A stretch of 64,000 nucleotides of DNA from Phycisphaerae bacterium (GTDB lineage: Bacteria; Planctomycetota; Phycisphaerae; UBA1845; PWPN01), in the NCBI GenBank assembly GCA_018003015.1, contig JAGNEZ010000025.1, positions 19,462 to 83,461 on the forward strand, given 5' to 3'. Of this stretch, positions 25,434-35,302 are shown piece after piece. Made by a program: the position numbers and the translations under genes. The notes beneath the pieces were generated by a model, which worked only from the letters and a program-made list of their open reading frames with translations, made no database searches and had not been told where the DNA came from. The number at the start of each line of letters is the position of its first letter. The stretch's first letter is position 1.

Positions 25434-26000
25434 TTACAGCATTCCCTTCGACTTGGCGTAGGCGAAGATACCCCCCGCCTCGATGATCGGGGCCACGTCA
25501 CCCAGCGCCCGCAGGGGATATCGCTTTCCGCTCTTGGTCCCCACCAGGCATGGCTCGGCGGTGTGAATCTCGACCTCTTCGCCGGTCTCGAACTGCTCGA
25601 CCAGCCGCCGCCCCGTCTCGAAGGGCACGAGGTAGCCGCCGTTCACCGAGTTGCGGAAGAAGATCCGGGCATAGAACTCAGCGATGACCGCGACGACGCC
25701 GGCCTCGGCCAGGGCCAGGGGCGCGTGCTCGCGCGAGCTTCCACAACCGAAGTTCTTGCCGGCAATGATGATAGAGTAAGCGCTGTGCGTGTTGGCGGGA
25801 TCCTTCTGGTCGACGAAGGGAATACCGCCGCCGGGCAGGCCAGCCTGAGGCGTGGGCACCCCGCACAAGGCGTGACGCCCAAACTGCCTCCGCTCCTCCG
25901 CGATGGCCGGATTGTAGACCAGAAAATGGGCCGGGATGATCTGATCTGTGTCAATGTCGTCACCGAGAACGTAGACCTTGCCGCGGATCACCTGTTCCAT
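25434..26000 (-). CDS. leuD: 3-isopropylmalate dehydratase small subunit (LeuD-like)
   Basis: 188 residues from the ATG at 26000, preceded by AAAGGTGAG. The aconitase swivel fold is seen in GKVYVLGDDIDTDQIIPAHF at the N-terminus and the signature NFGCGSSREHAPLAL near residue 80, followed by ARIFFRNSVNGGYLVP. The subunit pairs with LeuC in leucine synthesis, isomerising 2-isopropylmalate to 3-isopropylmalate. No leuC is in the window; it may lie elsewhere, or the protein could belong to the related homoaconitase or methylmalate dehydratase groups, which use the same small-subunit fold. Cytoplasmic. It is followed closely by rlmN and preceded by the DUF2617 gene. Confidence 0.88.
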   Translation of the reverse strand: MEQVIRGKVYVLGDDIDTDQIIPAHFLVYNPAIAEERRQFGRHALCGVPTPQAGLPGGGIPFVDQKDPANTHSAYSIIIAGKNFGCGSSREHAPLALAEAGVVAVIAEFYARIFFRNSVNGGYLVPFETGRRLVEQFETGEEVEIHTAEPCLVGTKSGKRYPLRALGDVAPIIEAGGIFAYAKSKGML

Positions 26001-26114
26001 GGTCTCACCTTTCGCTGGGGCAAAGGAAGCGGGCGAATCGAGCCGGATGCCGATTCGCCCGCGTGATCGTCGTTTCAGATCCACCCGACGGTGACCGCCG
26101 GGGCGGCCCCGTCC

Positions 26115-26696
26115 CTAACGGGCCTTCTTGGCAGCGGGCTTCGTGCCCACTTCCACAATCGACTGGGTCTTCAGGATCGTATAGTCGGCCGGAAAAGCGT
26201 GGAACGCCTGCACGTGCAGTTCGCGGTTCCGAAGCTCCCAATCGACGAACGAAAAGGGTACCAGATTGTCGTCGTCTGTCCAATCCTCGAACCTCACCAG
26301 CAGGCCCCGGGAGCCTGCGTAGTTGAGCAGATCGCGATGCGAGGCGTGGAACAGGTTCCGATTCATCTTCTCCACTTGAGTGGACAGAATGTAGTGCAGG
26401 CCGTCATCGAACTTCTCGTGGTGGTCGCGCTCGCCCCGGAACTGGAACGAGGTCACCAGGCCGTTCTGAGGAAGAAGGTCGACGTCAGTGGTCGTGACTT
26501 CAGTCACGCATCGGCCGCCAGACTGCAACGAAACCACATGGGAGAGTCCCAAGATCCAGATGTCCGCCTGGTACGCCGCTTGCTCCAGATGGCGATTCTG
26601 GTAGATCGTGAACAGCTCAGGATGGAGTGGGCGGCGATATAGCGCGAACTTCAGATCCGCTACACGCTGTAATGTCTGACCAACTTCCACGGTCAT
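26115..26696 (-). CDS. DUF2617 family protein
   Basis: About 193 residues. The landmark stretches ALYRRPLHPELFTIYQ near the N-terminus, LGLSHVVSLQ, VTEVTTTDVDLLPQ, LSTQVEKM and HAFHAFPADYTILKTQSIVE near the C-terminus match the DUF2617 family, found mainly in Planctomycetota and Actinobacteria and of unknown function. There is no signal peptide or membrane span. The start is ambiguous: AAGGGA touches the ATG at 26696 and is ideally spaced (6 bases) for the GTG at 26690; a TTG at 26705 is also in frame. The last residues are basic (KPAAKKAR). It heads a minus-strand series with leuD and rlmN, 114 bases apart from leuD. Confidence 0.8.
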   Translation of the reverse strand: MTVEVGQTLQRVADLKFALYRRPLHPELFTIYQNRHLEQAAYQADIWILGLSHVVSLQSGGRCVTEVTTTDVDLLPQNGLVTSFQFRGERDHHEKFDDGLHYILSTQVEKMNRNLFHASHRDLLNYAGSRGLLVRFEDWTDDDNLVPFSFVDWELRNRELHVQAFHAFPADYTILKTQSIVEVGTKPAAKKAR

Positions 26697-26705
26697 TCCC
26701 TTCAA

Positions 26706-27246
26706 AACCCCATGCAGACCCAGACCCTTCGGTACAGGCTGTACAAGCCTCCTACCGGCTTGCGGTTGCTGCTGATCCCGCCTCTTTCTTCTCCAGGATC
26801 ACCCGACTCGGGTGTCCACCCGCCACGGCTGCTACTCCCCTCCGGGCAGGCCTCAGGTAGGCGTCGTCTTGGCTCATTCTACCGGACAGCAAACCCCGTT
26901 CCAAACAAAATCTTCCCAAAAGCAGAGCTTCTGTCGTCAACCATGAGTCTTATACCCCGCTTGGCCCAAAAAGTTCCCAACATTCTAAAACACCGAATCA
27001 TAACGGCTTCTGCAATGACCGGTGTTTCGTGTAATACCAATTCTATGTCAGCTTAAGTGTATTCTGAGGCCCCTGGTTGCTTGAGCTCGACTTGTTCAAC
27101 CCTCCTGGAATCCTGCACAGACGGAAAACCGACTCGCCTACAATACTAGCGTTTGGGCGAGACACGTAGCTCCCCGTACAATCCCCCCGTCAAACGGACC
27201 GATACGGTCGGGCGTCTTGTCTCCAAGTTGAAGAAGGAGGAATGCG
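26706..27246. other. Intergenic region between divergent genes, no gene seen
   Basis: This 541-base stretch is clearly lower in GC than its surroundings, especially 26880-27060. An open frame through part of it (26712-27056) has no recognisable protein character or ribosome site, and I do not count it. It should hold the promoters of the minus-strand DUF2617 gene and the plus-strand beta-propeller gene. Two TACAAT boxes are present on the plus strand (27139-27144 and 27177-27182); only the second has a plausible -35 partner. A short hairpin AGGCT-GTACA-AGCCT lies near 26736, in the DUF2617 leader. Confidence 0.5.
27153..27182 (+). promoter_or_regulatory. Possible promoter for the beta-propeller gene
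   Basis: TTGGGC (27153-27158) and TACAAT (27177-27182) are 18 bases apart, giving a start near 27189 and a leader of about 58 bases. The -35 box is weak. Confidence 0.3.
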
Positions 27247-29331
27247 ATGCGACGGCTTTGGATCATCGCAGTGGTCGGACTGGCCTTTGTCCTGAGCGGT
27301 GCCTCATGTCCGCTGTATCACCCCCGTACTGCCAAACCAAGGATTGCCGGGCTGAAGGGTTTTGGATCGGCCGAGGAACTCCGTCAGTTCCTGGTGGATC
27401 AGGCCAACGAGCGGCTTTCCGGGACGGGTCAGAGCTACGGCACGGGCGACCCCTTGTTCGACCTGTTCTTCGGGTGGGGCGGCATGGCCTCCGCCCCCAC
27501 GGCCGAGCTGAGCAACGCCGATACCGGGGGCCGATCCGAGGGAGCCACCACCTCGCATTCGTCGACCAACATCCAGGAAGAGGGCGTGGACGAGAGCGAC
27601 GTCGTCAAGTGCGACGAAGAGACCATCTACTGGCTCCGCGGCGACACGATCCACGTGTGCCGAGCATATCCGGCGACCCAGCTGGCCGAGCTTGCCACCG
27701 TGAAACTGGATTCAACCGGCGAGTCGCTCTACCTGCGCGGCCACCAACTGATCGCCCTTTCCAGCCGCTGGTCGTACGGCTACTACCGGTACGGCTGGGG
27801 TGTCTTCGCGGCGGAAGCGGAGGCCCCCACCCCGGGAGGGACGAGTTCAACCGATTCCTCTTCCCTTGTCGGCGGCAGCTGGAACGACGGCGGCCAAGTC
27901 ACCGTGTCCATCATCGACGTCAGCGACCCGGCCCACCCCACGACCACCGCCACAGCCAAGTTCGAAGGCCAGCTGGCTTCCAGCCGGATGATCGACAATC
28001 ATCTGTATCTCGTCGTGACCACCACGCCGCGGCTGCCGGACAACCCGGTGCCGTTGACGCTCGAGGGCATGACCCTCGACGAATGGCTGCCCGACTACGA
28101 GATCACCATCAGCGGCGGAGCCACCCAAATTGGCGACATGATCTCCTGGCAAGGCGCCTTCCGGCCCGAAGTCGGCGACGGCTACAACATCACCACCGTT
28201 GCAACGCTCGACGTCGATAACCCGACCGGCGGCTTCGCCTCGACGGCCATCACCGCCGACGCGGGAACCATCTACGCCAGTACCGCCGCCCTGTATGTCA
28301 CCGACACCCAGTACGACTGGTACATGGGCGGCTCGCGGACCGACACCATTGTCCACAAGCTGGCCTTCACCCAAACCGGAACCGACTACATCGCCAGCGG
28401 CATGGTGCCCGGCCGGCCGCTCAACCAGTACTCGCTCGGCGAGTATGACGGCCACCTGCGCATCGCCACCAATCAGGACGAGTGGTCGATCGACGGCGCC
28501 GGTCTCAAGAACGGGATCTACGTCATGAAGGAGACCGGGACGACGTTGGACATCGTCGGCCGGATCGACGACATCGCCGTCGGCGAGCAGATCTATGCCG
28601 CCCGCTTCATCGGCCCGCGCGGCTTCCTGGTCACCTTCAAGCGAATCGACCCGCTCTTCACCGTCGACCTGAGCAATCCGACCAACCCGCGGATCGTCGG
28701 CGAGCTCAAGGTGCCGGGCTACTCCGATCACCTTCAGCTGCTGGACCAGAACCACATCCTGGCTATCGGGAAGGACGCCCAGGACACCGGCTCGTTCGCC
28801 TGGGTCCAGGGCGTGCAGCTCTCCATGTTCGATGTGAGCAACCTGGCCAACCCCCAACTCATGTTCAAGGAAATCATCGGCGGTCGCGGTACCCACAGCG
28901 AGGCCAACAACAATCCCAAGGCATTCATCTACTACGAGCCCGACGAATCCGGCCCAGGATACCTGACGTTCCCGATCGATCTGTACAGCACGGGCACGAC
29001 CGGCCCGGAGTGGGGCACGCACCAGTTCACCGGCATCCTGGTCTACCGCGTGGATCCGCAGACCGGCTTCTCAAGGCTGGGGTCCATTTCGACCTTGCCC
29101 GAAGGCAAGTCACCCAACGGCTGCAACTGGTACTACTACGGCGCCACCCGCGGGCTCTTCATCGGCGAGAACGTGTACGCGGTCTCCGATCTGGGCGTGA
29201 AGGCGGCAGGGCTGAGCAGTCTCGGCACACTGTCCGGAAGCGTTTCATTCACCGGGGCCAGCGCCTTCGAGGACTGCTACTATGACGACCTGCCGGAGAT
29301 CCTGCCGGCCGTTTCGGAAGGCCTGCGGTAG
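27247..29331 (+). CDS. Secreted beta-propeller domain protein (PF09826-like)
   Basis: 694 residues. AAGGAGG stands 6-7 bases before the ATG. The N-terminus is a signal peptide ending LSGASC, possibly a lipoprotein site though the lipobox is not canonical. About residues 98-125 contain STNIQEEGVDESDVVKCDEE, the hallmark of the family described as C-terminal beta-propeller distantly related to WD40. Repeated blade-like segments follow (VSIIDVSDPAHPTTTA, VATLDVDNPTGGFAS, FTVDLSNPTNPRIVGELKVP, LSMFDVSNLANPQLMF). NGCNWYYYGATRGLFIG closes the propeller. The function of the family is unknown; extracellular binding or signalling is usually assumed. The gene ends 10 bases from a convergent histidine kinase gene. 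Confidence 0.85.
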   Translation: MRRLWIIAVVGLAFVLSGASCPLYHPRTAKPRIAGLKGFGSAEELRQFLVDQANERLSGTGQSYGTGDPLFDLFFGWGGMASAPTAELSNADTGGRSEGATTSHSSTNIQEEGVDESDVVKCDEETIYWLRGDTIHVCRAYPATQLAELATVKLDSTGESLYLRGHQLIALSSRWSYGYYRYGWGVFAAEAEAPTPGGTSSTDSSSLVGGSWNDGGQVTVSIIDVSDPAHPTTTATAKFEGQLASSRMIDNHLYLVVTTTPRLPDNPVPLTLEGMTLDEWLPDYEITISGGATQIGDMISWQGAFRPEVGDGYNITTVATLDVDNPTGGFASTAITADAGTIYASTAALYVTDTQYDWYMGGSRTDTIVHKLAFTQTGTDYIASGMVPGRPLNQYSLGEYDGHLRIATNQDEWSIDGAGLKNGIYVMKETGTTLDIVGRIDDIAVGEQIYAARFIGPRGFLVTFKRIDPLFTVDLSNPTNPRIVGELKVPGYSDHLQLLDQNHILAIGKDAQDTGSFAWVQGVQLSMFDVSNLANPQLMFKEIIGGRGTHSEANNNPKAFIYYEPDESGPGYLTFPIDLYSTGTTGPEWGTHQFTGILVYRVDPQTGFSRLGSISTLPEGKSPNGCNWYYYGATRGLFIGENVYAVSDLGVKAAGLSSLGTLSGSVSFTGASAFEDCYYDDLPEILPAVSEGLR

Positions 29332-29341
29332 ACCCTTCGGC

Positions 29342-30967
29342 TCATGAGCCCTCCGGCGCGTCGTCCAAGGCAACCAGCAGGTCCGCGACCAGGCCGCGCA
29401 GGTCCTCAATACGATAGGGCTTGGTCAGCACCGCGGACCTTGCCGGGAGAGGAGCCTCCACGCCCGACGTCGCGCCGGGGGCGATCAGAATGACCGGTGT
29501 CTGCCGTCCGCCGTCCCGGATGGCCCGTAGACATTCGAGACCGCTGCGTTTCTCGAGTTCCATGTCCACAACGAGCAGACGAACTCTGGTGCCGAGTTCC
29601 TGGAACTTGGTCAGCAGTTCGAAGCCGTCCCCGGCCTCGACGACCCGGTAGCCGGCGGCAACGAGGGTCGACACGAGAATCGAACGGACGTGGGGATCGC
29701 CCTCCGCCACCAGCAGCAGATCACCTTGTCCCTGGTGGGGCGAGGCCCGACCCCCGGAAGCGGACAGAGCGTCGGCGCTCACACAGGGAAACACCAAGGT
29801 GAACGTGCTCCCCTTGCCTTCCGTCGAGCTGAACTCGATCCGCCCGCCGTGATCCCGGACGATGCTCTGCACCACCGCCAGACCAAGCCCCGTGCCCTTG
29901 CCACGCTCCTTGGTGGTGAAGAAGGGTTCGAAGATCCGACCGCCGATCGCCGCGGGGATGCCGCACCCGCTGTCTCGGATTTCGACGACCGCGTACGTTC
30001 GCTTCGGCTCCAGGTCGGAGAAACGAGCCAGATCCTCGGCCTGGGCGGCGCGGAGAACAACGTCGAGACGGCCGCCGTCCGGCATCGCGTCCTTCGCGTT
30101 GATCACCAGGTTCATCAGGGCCTGCTGCAGTTGGGTGGCGTCCGCATGAACAACGAGACCGGTGCTGACTCCGAGATGTTCGGTCACCCGGACGCTCGAG
30201 GGCAGCAGCCGTCGACAGAGGTGGCACCATTTCGGAAAGTCCACCGCCAGATCGATCAGCTTCTTCTGCACCGGCAGCCGCCGGCTGAAGGTGAGCATCG
30301 ACCTGGCCAGGGCCATCGCATCCTGGGCCGCCTGCTCGATCATGTCCAGGGATTCCCTCGCGGTCGCCTGCCCCTCCAGGCTGCCGCGAAGGAGGGCCAC
30401 ATTGCCGAGGATCACGGTGACCAGGTTCCCGAAATCGTGAGCCACGCCGCCGGCCATCTGACCGAGAGCCTCCAGCCTGTGAGTCTGACGCAGCAAGTCC
30501 TCCAGCCGGGCTCGCTCTTCCTCGAGACGCTTGCGCTCGGTGATGTCCTGCATCACCCCGACGAAGCGATCCGGCCGCCCGCCCCGCCCCACTGCGAGCA
30601 GCCCGCGGTCCAGCATGCGAACGTAGTGCCCGTCCTTGTGTCGAAAGCCGTATTCGCATTCGTACGGCGTGCCATCGCGGAGGGCAACTTCAAGAACACC
30701 CAGGGCTTCGGCGCGGTCCTGGGGATCGATCCGTTCCGCCCATTGTTCGAAACCGCCCTTCATCTCGGACAGGGCGTATCCCAGAATCTGCTCGATGCTC
30801 CCACCCCAGACGAGCTTCTTGGTCGCAAGCTCGCCATCGTAGACGATCTGCCGAGCCGCCGAGGCCGCCAGCTCATACCGCTGCCGCCAATTCACGCGGC
30901 CCCTCGGCGTTCTTCCCCGCCTGAGCGGCCCGCCACGCCTCGTTCGCCGGCCGGAGTCACCGGACAT
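29342..30967 (-). CDS. Soluble hybrid sensor histidine kinase (PAS-HisKA-HATPase-REC)
   Basis: 541 residues from the ATG at 30967, preceded by GAGGGA. A PAS domain spans about 38-145 ([27 protein letters not shown]). The HisKA phosphoacceptor is H177 in [11 protein letters not shown]. The ATPase has an N-box ([10 protein letters not shown]), DSGCGIP and [13 protein letters not shown]-terminal receiver domain (about 416-535) has the phosphoacceptor D468 ([13 protein letters not shown]) and conserved K516 (LTKPY). No membrane span is visible, so it is a cytoplasmic sensor. No separate response regulator or output gene adjoins it, so the receiver must pass phosphate to a distant partner or serve autoregulation. 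It is convergent with the beta-propeller gene. Confidence 0.92.
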   Translation of the reverse strand: MSGDSGRRTRRGGPLRRGRTPRGRVNWRQRYELAASAARQIVYDGELATKKLVWGGSIEQILGYALSEMKGGFEQWAERIDPQDRAEALGVLEVALRDGTPYECEYGFRHKDGHYVRMLDRGLLAVGRGGRPDRFVGVMQDITERKRLEEERARLEDLLRQTHRLEALGQMAGGVAHDFGNLVTVILGNVALLRGSLEGQATARESLDMIEQAAQDAMALARSMLTFSRRLPVQKKLIDLAVDFPKWCHLCRRLLPSSVRVTEHLGVSTGLVVHADATQLQQALMNLVINAKDAMPDGGRLDVVLRAAQAEDLARFSDLEPKRTYAVVEIRDSGCGIPAAIGGRIFEPFFTTKERGKGTGLGLAVVQSIVRDHGGRIEFSSTEGKGSTFTLVFPCVSADALSASGGRASPHQGQGDLLLVAEGDPHVRSILVSTLVAAGYRVVEAGDGFELLTKFQELGTRVRLLVVDMELEKRSGLECLRAIRDGGRQTPVILIAPGATSGVEAPLPARSAVLTKPYRIEDLRGLVADLLVALDDAPEGS

Positions 30968-31172
30968 GACCAGTCCCTCATCGCCGCAACAGGGCTTGCG
31001 GCTTGGGTAGCCCTCTCGCGAGAACACCAGTATACGCCAGCATGGCGGCGCCGGCCAGCAGCTCCGGGGCCACCGCGGCTGCCCCCCTCGACGGGCGGGC
31101 AACGGTTCCCGGCGCAAGCAAACAGCGGACCTGGCCGCCCGTGAGGCAACCAGGTCCGCCGTATGTCTAGCA

Positions 31173-31197
31173 CTTCCCGCTACACGGGTGTGGGAAG
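31173..31197 (-). terminator. Hairpin after the DUF2341/Calx-beta gene
   Basis: On the minus strand CTTCCC-ACAC-CC-GTGT-AGC-GGGAAG folds into a 10-bp stem with a three-base bulge, starting 5 bases past the stop codon. No T-tract follows. The remaining gap 30968-31201 shows nothing else. Confidence 0.4.
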
Positions 31198-31201
31198 CGA
31201 G

Positions 31202-34200
31202 TTACTGCGGCATGTCGAGGCAGCCTGCGTCCGCCGCGATCGCCGGACCAGCGTAACAGTTCTGGAAGGCGGCCAAATCCTCCGCGGCCACATAACCGTC
31301 ACCGTTGGTGTCCGCACAAGCACACACCGAACCGGTCAGCGGTGCGACCGTGCCCGTGAAGCAGGCCTGGAAGAGCCCGAAATCGACCTGGTCGACGTCA
31401 CCGTCCGTGTCCAGGTCCAGTCGCGGGGCGGCACAGGCGGAGAGCCCGCCGGTCATGGCCGCATACTCCGCAGCCACCCACTCGGCCGAGCGGGCAACGC
31501 CGGAAAACCGGATTTCGTCAACCAGACCGCTGTACCACCCGTTGGTATCGGCACCGATGGCGTCGATGACGCCGGTTCCGATCTTGGCGGTGTCGCCTGA
31601 GGAGCCCTGGTTGGTGATGTTCTCCAGGGCGACCTGACCCGCTTCGACGCCGTCCAGGTAGATCACCAGGCTCGTGGCGTTGCCGGTCATGACCACGTAA
31701 TGCCATTCGCCGGTGTTGTAGGCGTAGGGGACGTTGATGCCCGGCCAGGTCCCGCCGGCACTGACCCACGCCTGCAGGTTGGCCCCGCCGTGGAAACCGA
31801 ACTCGATCAGGTCATTCTGGCCGAACAGCGGCATCCGATCGCCGAAGGCCGCTGCCTCGGGAGCGATCCAGCCGCTGACCGTGAACTCCGCCAGGTTGCT
31901 CAAGAAACTGGCGTTGAGGTCAACGTAGGCATCGGTTCCGTTGAACCCGCGCCCCAGGCCCAGCCGGCCCGTGGCGCTGGTCGAGTTGTAGATGGTCCCG
32001 TCGTGGTCATTGGCCGTCGAGTCAATCACCGTGGCCTCATCGGCAAAGTGGTAGACGGCCAGGTAGCCGGCGGTCCACACGCCTTCCGCATCCTGCCCGG
32101 CGGGCACGCCTGGATTGTTCCAGTGCATCCAGACGGTGGTGGCCTGATCAAGCTGCGGAACCTTGACCCAGATGAGCGAGGTGCCGGCCGCATCCCACCG
32201 CTCGATTTCGTACGGCAGGAGGGCCGTCTGGTCCTTGTTGGTGAAGCGGATGTCCGAGCCGTCGGCCGCAAAGCCGGCGTAGTTGTCGACCTTGTCCGGC
32301 GTGAGCGTCACCAGAACCGGGAACTCCGCCAGCGGCGTGGCTCCCATGTATCCGCTGAACGAAACCCGCATGCTGTTCTTCCAGTCGGCGATCGAGTCGA
32401 TATCCTGGATCGTCACCGTCGCCGAAGCCTCGCCGGCGACATCGTAAATGGCCCGCTCCTGGAGAGTCAGGATCACGGTCTCCTCGCCCTCGAGCGGCAG
32501 CCAGTCCTGAATGGCGCTGACCGTCAGATTGATCTGGGTCTCGCCGCCGGCGAAGGTGACCGGGATGGGCAGGGCGGTATAGTCCTTGCCGGGCGTGGCC
32601 GTTCCCTCCACCGTCAGGTAGACGGTGAGCGGCCGGCTGGTATTGCCGCCCGAGCGGGTGAGGGTGAAGGTGCCGGTGTCACCCAGCTCGGTCGCGGCGG
32701 CGTCGGCGGCAACAAGCTGCACCTGAGCGACGACCCCGCCGAAGGCGATCAGGTTGTCGACCATGGACGCGGCCTGGTTAGCGACCCAACTCTCCGACTT
32801 GGCCACGGAAAGAACCTGAACCTCATCGATGGTGCCGCTGAAGTACTGGGCGGCGGCAGCGTGGCGGGCGAACTTGAGGGTGTTGGTTTCCACCTCCGGG
32901 ATGCCCAGGGCCTCGGTGTTCTGGGTGATCAGAACGCCGTCGCGGAATCCCTTCAGCGAACCTCCTGCTTCAGCGGCACCGTCGTAGGTCCCCGCCAAGC
33001 AGTACCAGGTATTTGCCTCGAGCGGGTTCATCGTGGCACCCCGCCAGCCACCGGCTGTCGAGTTGACCGCGATAGCGCCATTGAACTCCGGTGTGCCGTG
33101 GCCCCAGTTGATCTGGTAGTTGCTCTCGCGATGGACCGGGCCGGTGGCGGTGGCGCCCTCGGAAGCGGCGGCGGTTCCACGCACGTAGGTCATCACCGTG
33201 AAGTAGGTGATGTTCTCGGTGTTGCCGGTGTCAACGTAGTTTGAACTGGCGGCATCGAAGCTCAGCGCCCCGCCGATCGCGCCTTCGACCGGGCTGGCCC
33301 CGTAGTTGGTGCCATCGTTGCCGTGGCCGGTGGAGTCGTAGTAGAGCCCTTCGGCGGTGGTGGTATTCAGGTGCCAGACACCCAGGTAATCGGGCGTCCA
33401 AACCGCCTCCCCACCCTGAGCCAAGACGGAGTTCGTGTTGCCCCAGACCAGGGTGATGGCATCGGTGGGCGCGGCGATCTGCGGGACCTTCACCCAGACG
33501 TAGGACGATCCCGCCGGATCCCACTTCTCCACCTCGTAGGGCAGGCTGAGGTCGCCACTTCTGAAGCGGAGGTCCGAACCATCGGCATTGAAGCCGGCGT
33601 AGTTGTTGACGCGCTCGGGGGTCAGCACGACCAGAACCGGGAACTCGGTCAGGATCTCGGTGCCGGTGTACCCGGCGAAGACCAGGTCCAGGGACTTGGT
33701 CCAGTGGCTCCAGGATCCGTTGTCTGCGATCGTGGCCGTGGCCGAATCGGGTGCCCCGGCCACATACTGCGGATCGTTGGACGTGATCGTGACCATGACC
33801 GTCTCGTCCCCCTCGGTTGTTCCGTCCTCGTAAGGCGTGACGGGTACGGCCACGCTGGCCTGACCGGCCGGAATGACGACCTTGCCGCCCAGATACGCAT
33901 AATCGGCTCCGCCGGTCGCGGTTCCCGACACGGTGTAGTTCAAGGTCAGCGGGAAGAGCGTGCTGCCCGTGCGGGTGAAGGTGAACGTACCGGTATTGCC
34001 GGCCACTTCGGCAGCGGCGGAGTCGGTTGCCTCGACGGTGATGGTTGCGGTGACATCCTCGCTGATCAGGTTGATTTGTGCATTCGATGGTTCCCCGAGC
34101 TCGTAGGTGGGTGCCGTGGTCAGTGCGACCGTGACCGTCTCATCGACCTCGACCTCGCCGTCATCGATTGGCGTCACGGTGATGGTTGCGGTCGATTCGT

Positions 34201-35206
34201 TGACAGGGATGGTCACCATGCCGGACAGCGTCGCAAAATCAGTGCCGGCCGTGGCGGTGCCATCGAAGTTGTAGTACACGTCAAGGGCTTTGGAGGTGTC
34301 GCCGCCGGCTCGGGTCACGGTGAAGGTGCCTTCCGTCGCCGGTTCGGCGGCACTGGTGCCGGCCGCGATCGTTACTGTGGAGGGTGGGTAGGTCGCGATG
34401 ATCTGGACGGCATTGATCTGGGAGCGGAAGGTCTGCTCCTCGCTCCGAATGATGATCTGGTCGGCGGTCAGGCCGGTGAACACGATGTAGTTGCCGATGC
34501 CGGCGGTTTCCAGGGTGTTGGCCGTGATCGGTACCTGAGTGAACACCGGTGCCGCGGCGGTGAAATTCACCGAGTCCTGGAGGAAGACATGGGGAGTCAG
34601 AACGGAGCCCAGACTGTCCGGCGGCATGGCCGTGCTGGTGGTCTCCTGAACCCAGTATTCACTTCTTCGGCCTTCGGTGGCGTCGCCGTCGCTGTAGATG
34701 ACCACGCTATAGCCGGTGGCACCCGGCTGGGCGGCCAACCACGCGGCGAGGCCCTTGACGAAGACCTGCGGGACGTTGGCGGTCGTTATGTTGCCAGTCC
34801 AGAACTGGTAAGGCGTGGTCACATCGTCGTTTGGCTTGCCGGGGGCGTCGATGTAGCCGTGCATGAGCTTGCAGTTGGGGGTCGACGTGCCGGCTCCGTC
34901 GTTCCAGATATTGGGGGAGTCCCAGGCGCAGACGATGGTCACGCCGGTGAACGTCACCTTGTTGCTGAACTTGCTGAGGGTGATGTTGCTGCCCCATCGC
35001 CCGAGGTTGTTCCAGTTGTCCTGGGCGTATCCGGGAGCTCCGGCAACTTCGTCTACTCCCAGCGAGTCGCCGCTGGTTTCCTGGATGCCGCTGCCGCTGT
35101 TGGCGACGAAGTTGATGCCGATGGACTGGGCGGGGGCAAGGCCCGCGGAAACCCCGATCAGAATAAGTCCTAACGCGACGGTCAAGCGAAAACCGAGCTG
35201 GGACAT
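31202..35206 (-). CDS. Giant secreted Calx-beta / DUF2341 / LamG protein with dockerin
   Basis: 1334 residues from the ATG at 35206, after GAGGAGG. An in-frame ATG at 35302 also has a good AAGGAG site and would add 32 basic residues; the signal peptide MSQLGFRLTVALGLILIGVS is complete without them. Order: unassigned N-terminal domain (about 28-270), Calx-beta 1 (276-385), Calx-beta 2 (387-497), DUF2341 (500-600), LamG-like (600-825), Calx-beta 3 (828-937), second DUF2341 (940-1040), second LamG-like (1045-1250), then two calcium-loop repeats (DLDTDGDVDQVDF, DTNGDGYVAAEDL) with paired cysteines. The Calx-beta/DUF2341/LamG block is duplicated. It probably binds glycans or other cells outside the membrane; no catalytic site is seen. 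It is divergent from the CotH-like gene. Confidence 0.88.
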   Translation of the reverse strand: MSQLGFRLTVALGLILIGVSAGLAPAQSIGINFVANSGSGIQETSGDSLGVDEVAGAPGYAQDNWNNLGRWGSNITLSKFSNKVTFTGVTIVCAWDSPNIWNDGAGTSTPNCKLMHGYIDAPGKPNDDVTTPYQFWTGNITTANVPQVFVKGLAAWLAAQPGATGYSVVIYSDGDATEGRRSEYWVQETTSTAMPPDSLGSVLTPHVFLQDSVNFTAAAPVFTQVPITANTLETAGIGNYIVFTGLTADQIIIRSEEQTFRSQINAVQIIATYPPSTVTIAAGTSAAEPATEGTFTVTRAGGDTSKALDVYYNFDGTATAGTDFATLSGMVTIPVNESTATITVTPIDDGEVEVDETVTVALTTAPTYELGEPSNAQINLISEDVTATITVEATDSAAAEVAGNTGTFTFTRTGSTLFPLTLNYTVSGTATGGADYAYLGGKVVIPAGQASVAVPVTPYEDGTTEGDETVMVTITSNDPQYVAGAPDSATATIADNGSWSHWTKSLDLVFAGYTGTEILTEFPVLVVLTPERVNNYAGFNADGSDLRFRSGDLSLPYEVEKWDPAGSSYVWVKVPQIAAPTDAITLVWGNTNSVLAQGGEAVWTPDYLGVWHLNTTTAEGLYYDSTGHGNDGTNYGASPVEGAIGGALSFDAASSNYVDTGNTENITYFTVMTYVRGTAAASEGATATGPVHRESNYQINWGHGTPEFNGAIAVNSTAGGWRGATMNPLEANTWYCLAGTYDGAAEAGGSLKGFRDGVLITQNTEALGIPEVETNTLKFARHAAAAQYFSGTIDEVQVLSVAKSESWVANQAASMVDNLIAFGGVVAQVQLVAADAAATELGDTGTFTLTRSGGNTSRPLTVYLTVEGTATPGKDYTALPIPVTFAGGETQINLTVSAIQDWLPLEGEETVILTLQERAIYDVAGEASATVTIQDIDSIADWKNSMRVSFSGYMGATPLAEFPVLVTLTPDKVDNYAGFAADGSDIRFTNKDQTALLPYEIERWDAAGTSLIWVKVPQLDQATTVWMHWNNPGVPAGQDAEGVWTAGYLAVYHFADEATVIDSTANDHDGTIYNSTSATGRLGLGRGFNGTDAYVDLNASFLSNLAEFTVSGWIAPEAAAFGDRMPLFGQNDLIEFGFHGGANLQAWVSAGGTWPGINVPYAYNTGEWHYVVMTGNATSLVIYLDGVEAGQVALENITNQGSSGDTAKIGTGVIDAIGADTNGWYSGLVDEIRFSGVARSAEWVAAEYAAMTGGLSACAAPRLDLDTDGDVDQVDFGLFQACFTGTVAPLTGSVCACADTNGDGYVAAEDLAAFQNCYAGPAIAADAGCLDMPQ

Positions 35207-35302
35207 GGACTGGGCCCTCCTCAATGGCCGAACGGACAACCGGGCGACAATCCCGCGATTCCAATAGCGCGAGCGCCCGCGACAGAGGCAGGAATCCAAC
35301 AT

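Noticed and set aside
26712..27056. 114-codon open frame in the AT-richer gap
   Set aside because: Composition and residue pattern do not look like protein, and no ribosome site is present.
29339..29350. Palindrome GGCTCATGAGCC between convergent genes
   Set aside because: It has no loop or T-tract and overlaps a stop codon; 12-base palindromes are expected by chance at this GC level.
33323..35173. 616-codon open frame on the plus strand
   Set aside because: It is antisense to the Calx-beta/DUF2341 gene, has no domain character, and its glycine/valine-rich sequence is typical of the complement of a GC-rich gene.
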